From JBAZYK01 sp964582265 (GTDB lineage: Bacteria > Patescibacteriota > Gracilibacteria > UBA1369): a stretch of 5,780 nucleotides of DNA. Each line of letters opens with the position of its first letter. The first letter of the stretch is position 1. The notes beneath the pieces were generated by a model, which was given only the letters and a program-made list of their open reading frames with translations, made no database searches and was not told where the DNA came from. A program made the translations under genes and the position numbers. This document shows, piece by piece, positions 4,532 through 5,780 of the stretch. The DNA lies in assembly GCA_964582265.1 (NCBI GenBank), contig CAZOQT010000049.1, forward strand, positions 1 to 5,780. Reading direction: 5' to 3'.

Positions 4532-5780
4532 TTATGCACTCCAGTCTGTGTGAAAATGGCCTTTTTGGTCTATGCGTTCATAGGTGTGCGCGCCAAAATA
4601 GTCACGTAGTCCCTGAATGAAATTGGCTGGACTTTGTGCGGTTGTAATCGATCTAAAGTAGAATAGGGAACTGCTTAAACCTAAAACGCTAATGCCGTTC
4701 TGGGCCGATAAACTCACTATGTTTTCCAAATCCGGTAAATGCTTTTTGAGTGATTTTGTGACCTGCGGGATTGCGAGTAAATGTTTATTGGCGTTCTTTT
4801 TGTAAGCTTCATGTAAGAAGTTCAGAATTTGGGCGCGAATAATGCAGCCTCCTTCCCAAATGCGGGATATTTCTGCAAAGTTCAGGTTCCAGCCGTTTTG
4901 TTTGGAGGCCTCTTGCAATAGTTGATATCCCTGGGCGTAACTTAATAATATCGCTGAATATAAAGCATTTTCTAGGTTTTTAGTGAACTTTGATTTTAAA
5001 GGCCGCTTCAGTTTTTTGAGCAAAGGATAAAGTTTGCTTAAATCGGTTCTGGTCTGTTTTAAGCTCGATAAGTTGCGGGCAAAAACTGCTTCTGTAATGG
5101 TAGAAAGTGGAACTCCTTTACTTAGGGCTTCGTGACTTACCCATGATCCGGTGCCTTTTTGAGCGGCAGTATCCAAAATGTAGTCTATTAATTGGCCTTT
5201 TTTAAATTCATCTTTTTTTTCTAGTACTTTGGATGCAATTTCAAAAAGATAAGAATTTAATTTTCCTTTATTCCATTGGTCAAAAATTTGTGCAATTTGT
5301 TTGGGAGTGAGTTTGTACATTTTCCTAAGTAGATCATAAGCTTCGGCCATGATTTGCATAACTGCATATTCAATTCCGTTATGGACCATTTTTACATAAT
5401 GGCCAGCACTGCCTTCCCCTAAATAAGTAACGCATGGCTTTTCGTTAAAGTCACGCGCGGCAATCGCTTTTAAAATTGGCTCAAGATCTTTCCAAACTTT
5501 TTTGCTGCCACCTGGCATTAAACTGGGGCCATTAAGCGCACCTTCTTCTCCGCCAGAAACTCCACATCCAAAAAAATTCAAATCTGCTTTCTGCATTTCT
5601 AAAAACCTTCTTTCTGTATCTTTAAAATATGAATTCCCGCAATCAATAATAATATCGCCTTGGTCAAGTAACGGTTTTAATTTTGCTATTAAATCGTCTA
5701 CGGCTTCTCCGGCTTTTACCATTACAAAAATTTTTCGTGGTTTTTCCAGGCTTTGTACAAATTTTTCCAGAGTTGTTTCT
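4532..5780 (-). CDS. gnd: 6-phosphogluconate dehydrogenase, decarboxylating (partial, N-terminus beyond the right edge)
   Basis: Converts 6-phosphogluconate to ribulose 5-phosphate and CO2 with reduction of NADP+. The frame is open to the right edge: 415 residues are visible, and the upstream codons read EKPRKIFVMVKAG, a typical interior segment, so the Met at 5720-5722 is not the start. By alignment from memory to the 468-residue E. coli enzyme, about 53 N-terminal residues, including the GxGxxG coenzyme loop, are missing. Counting from the first complete codon, VSGGEEGA is at 74-81, the catalytic lysine in GHYVKMVHNGIEY is Lys130 (E. coli Lys183), with Asn134 and Glu137, and KGTGSW is at 208-213. 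The C-terminal RDYFGAHTYERID carries the Arg and His that reach into the partner subunit's active site. This is the long form, not the ~300-residue one. It is the first visible gene of the gnd-zwf-pgl operon; the operon promoter is not in view. Confidence 0.96.
   Translation of the reverse strand, partial: ETTLEKFVQSLEKPRKIFVMVKAGEAVDDLIAKLKPLLDQGDIIIDCGNSYFKDTERRFLEMQKADLNFFGCGVSGGEEGALNGPSLMPGGSKKVWKDLEPILKAIAARDFNEKPCVTYLGEGSAGHYVKMVHNGIEYAVMQIMAEAYDLLRKMYKLTPKQIAQIFDQWNKGKLNSYLFEIASKVLEKKDEFKKGQLIDYILDTAAQKGTGSWVSHEALSKGVPLSTITEAVFARNLSSLKQTRTDLSKLYPLLKKLKRPLKSKFTKNLENALYSAILLSYAQGYQLLQEASKQNGWNLNFAEISRIWEGGCIIRAQILNFLHEAYKKNANKHLLAIPQVTKSLKKHLPDLENIVSLSAQNGISVLGLSSSLFYFRSITTAQSPANFIQGLRDYFGAHTYERIDQKGHFHTDWSA

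Noticed and set aside
4516..4539. GTG start for zwf overlapping the gnd stop
   Set aside because: It is possible through coupling, but it adds only 8 basic/polar residues; the ATG at 4513-4515 fits the family's usual N-terminus better. Not excluded.

Overview
The window is AT-rich bacterial DNA using the standard code: its reading frames stop with TAA, TAG and TGA. Genes are tightly packed, and most starts lack a Shine-Dalgarno sequence. With the DUF483-like and divergent GNAT-like proteins, this would fit an uncultivated, streamlined lineage such as a Patescibacteria/CPR group. That placement is a low-confidence inference, because nothing here is a lineage marker.

Left part, + strand. The last 24 codons of an upstream gene end at 77. 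A roughly 300-base intergenic stretch follows, with a GC-rich potential stem, an A/T-rich hairpin, a 10-bp palindrome and a strong extended -10 promoter (TATAAT at 350-355). The promoter leads into two genes 10 bases apart: a DUF483-like protein with two paired-cysteine motifs (381-1136) and a GNAT-like acetyltransferase with an acidic Gly-Asp repeat loop (1147-2061). A second promoter-like site at 2078-2105 precedes a small lipoprotein-like ORF (2133-2390). That ORF runs 45 bases into the end of the convergent gene. A one-base change in an A6 tract would make it stop exactly at the border instead.

Right part, - strand, transcribed from the right edge leftwards. This is an oxidative pentose-phosphate operon in the order gnd (N-terminus beyond the window) - zwf - pgl, with gaps of 16 and 22 bases. 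Zwf oxidises glucose 6-phosphate to 6-phosphogluconolactone with release of NADPH. Pgl hydrolyses the lactone to 6-phosphogluconate. Gnd oxidatively decarboxylates that to ribulose 5-phosphate with a second NADPH. The three genes therefore cover the whole oxidative branch. The operon promoter lies outside the window.

No clearly new multi-gene system can be demonstrated. The least understood content is the DUF483-like/GNAT pair and the small lipoprotein-like ORF. No tRNA, rRNA, CRISPR array, insertion sequence or transposase was seen.
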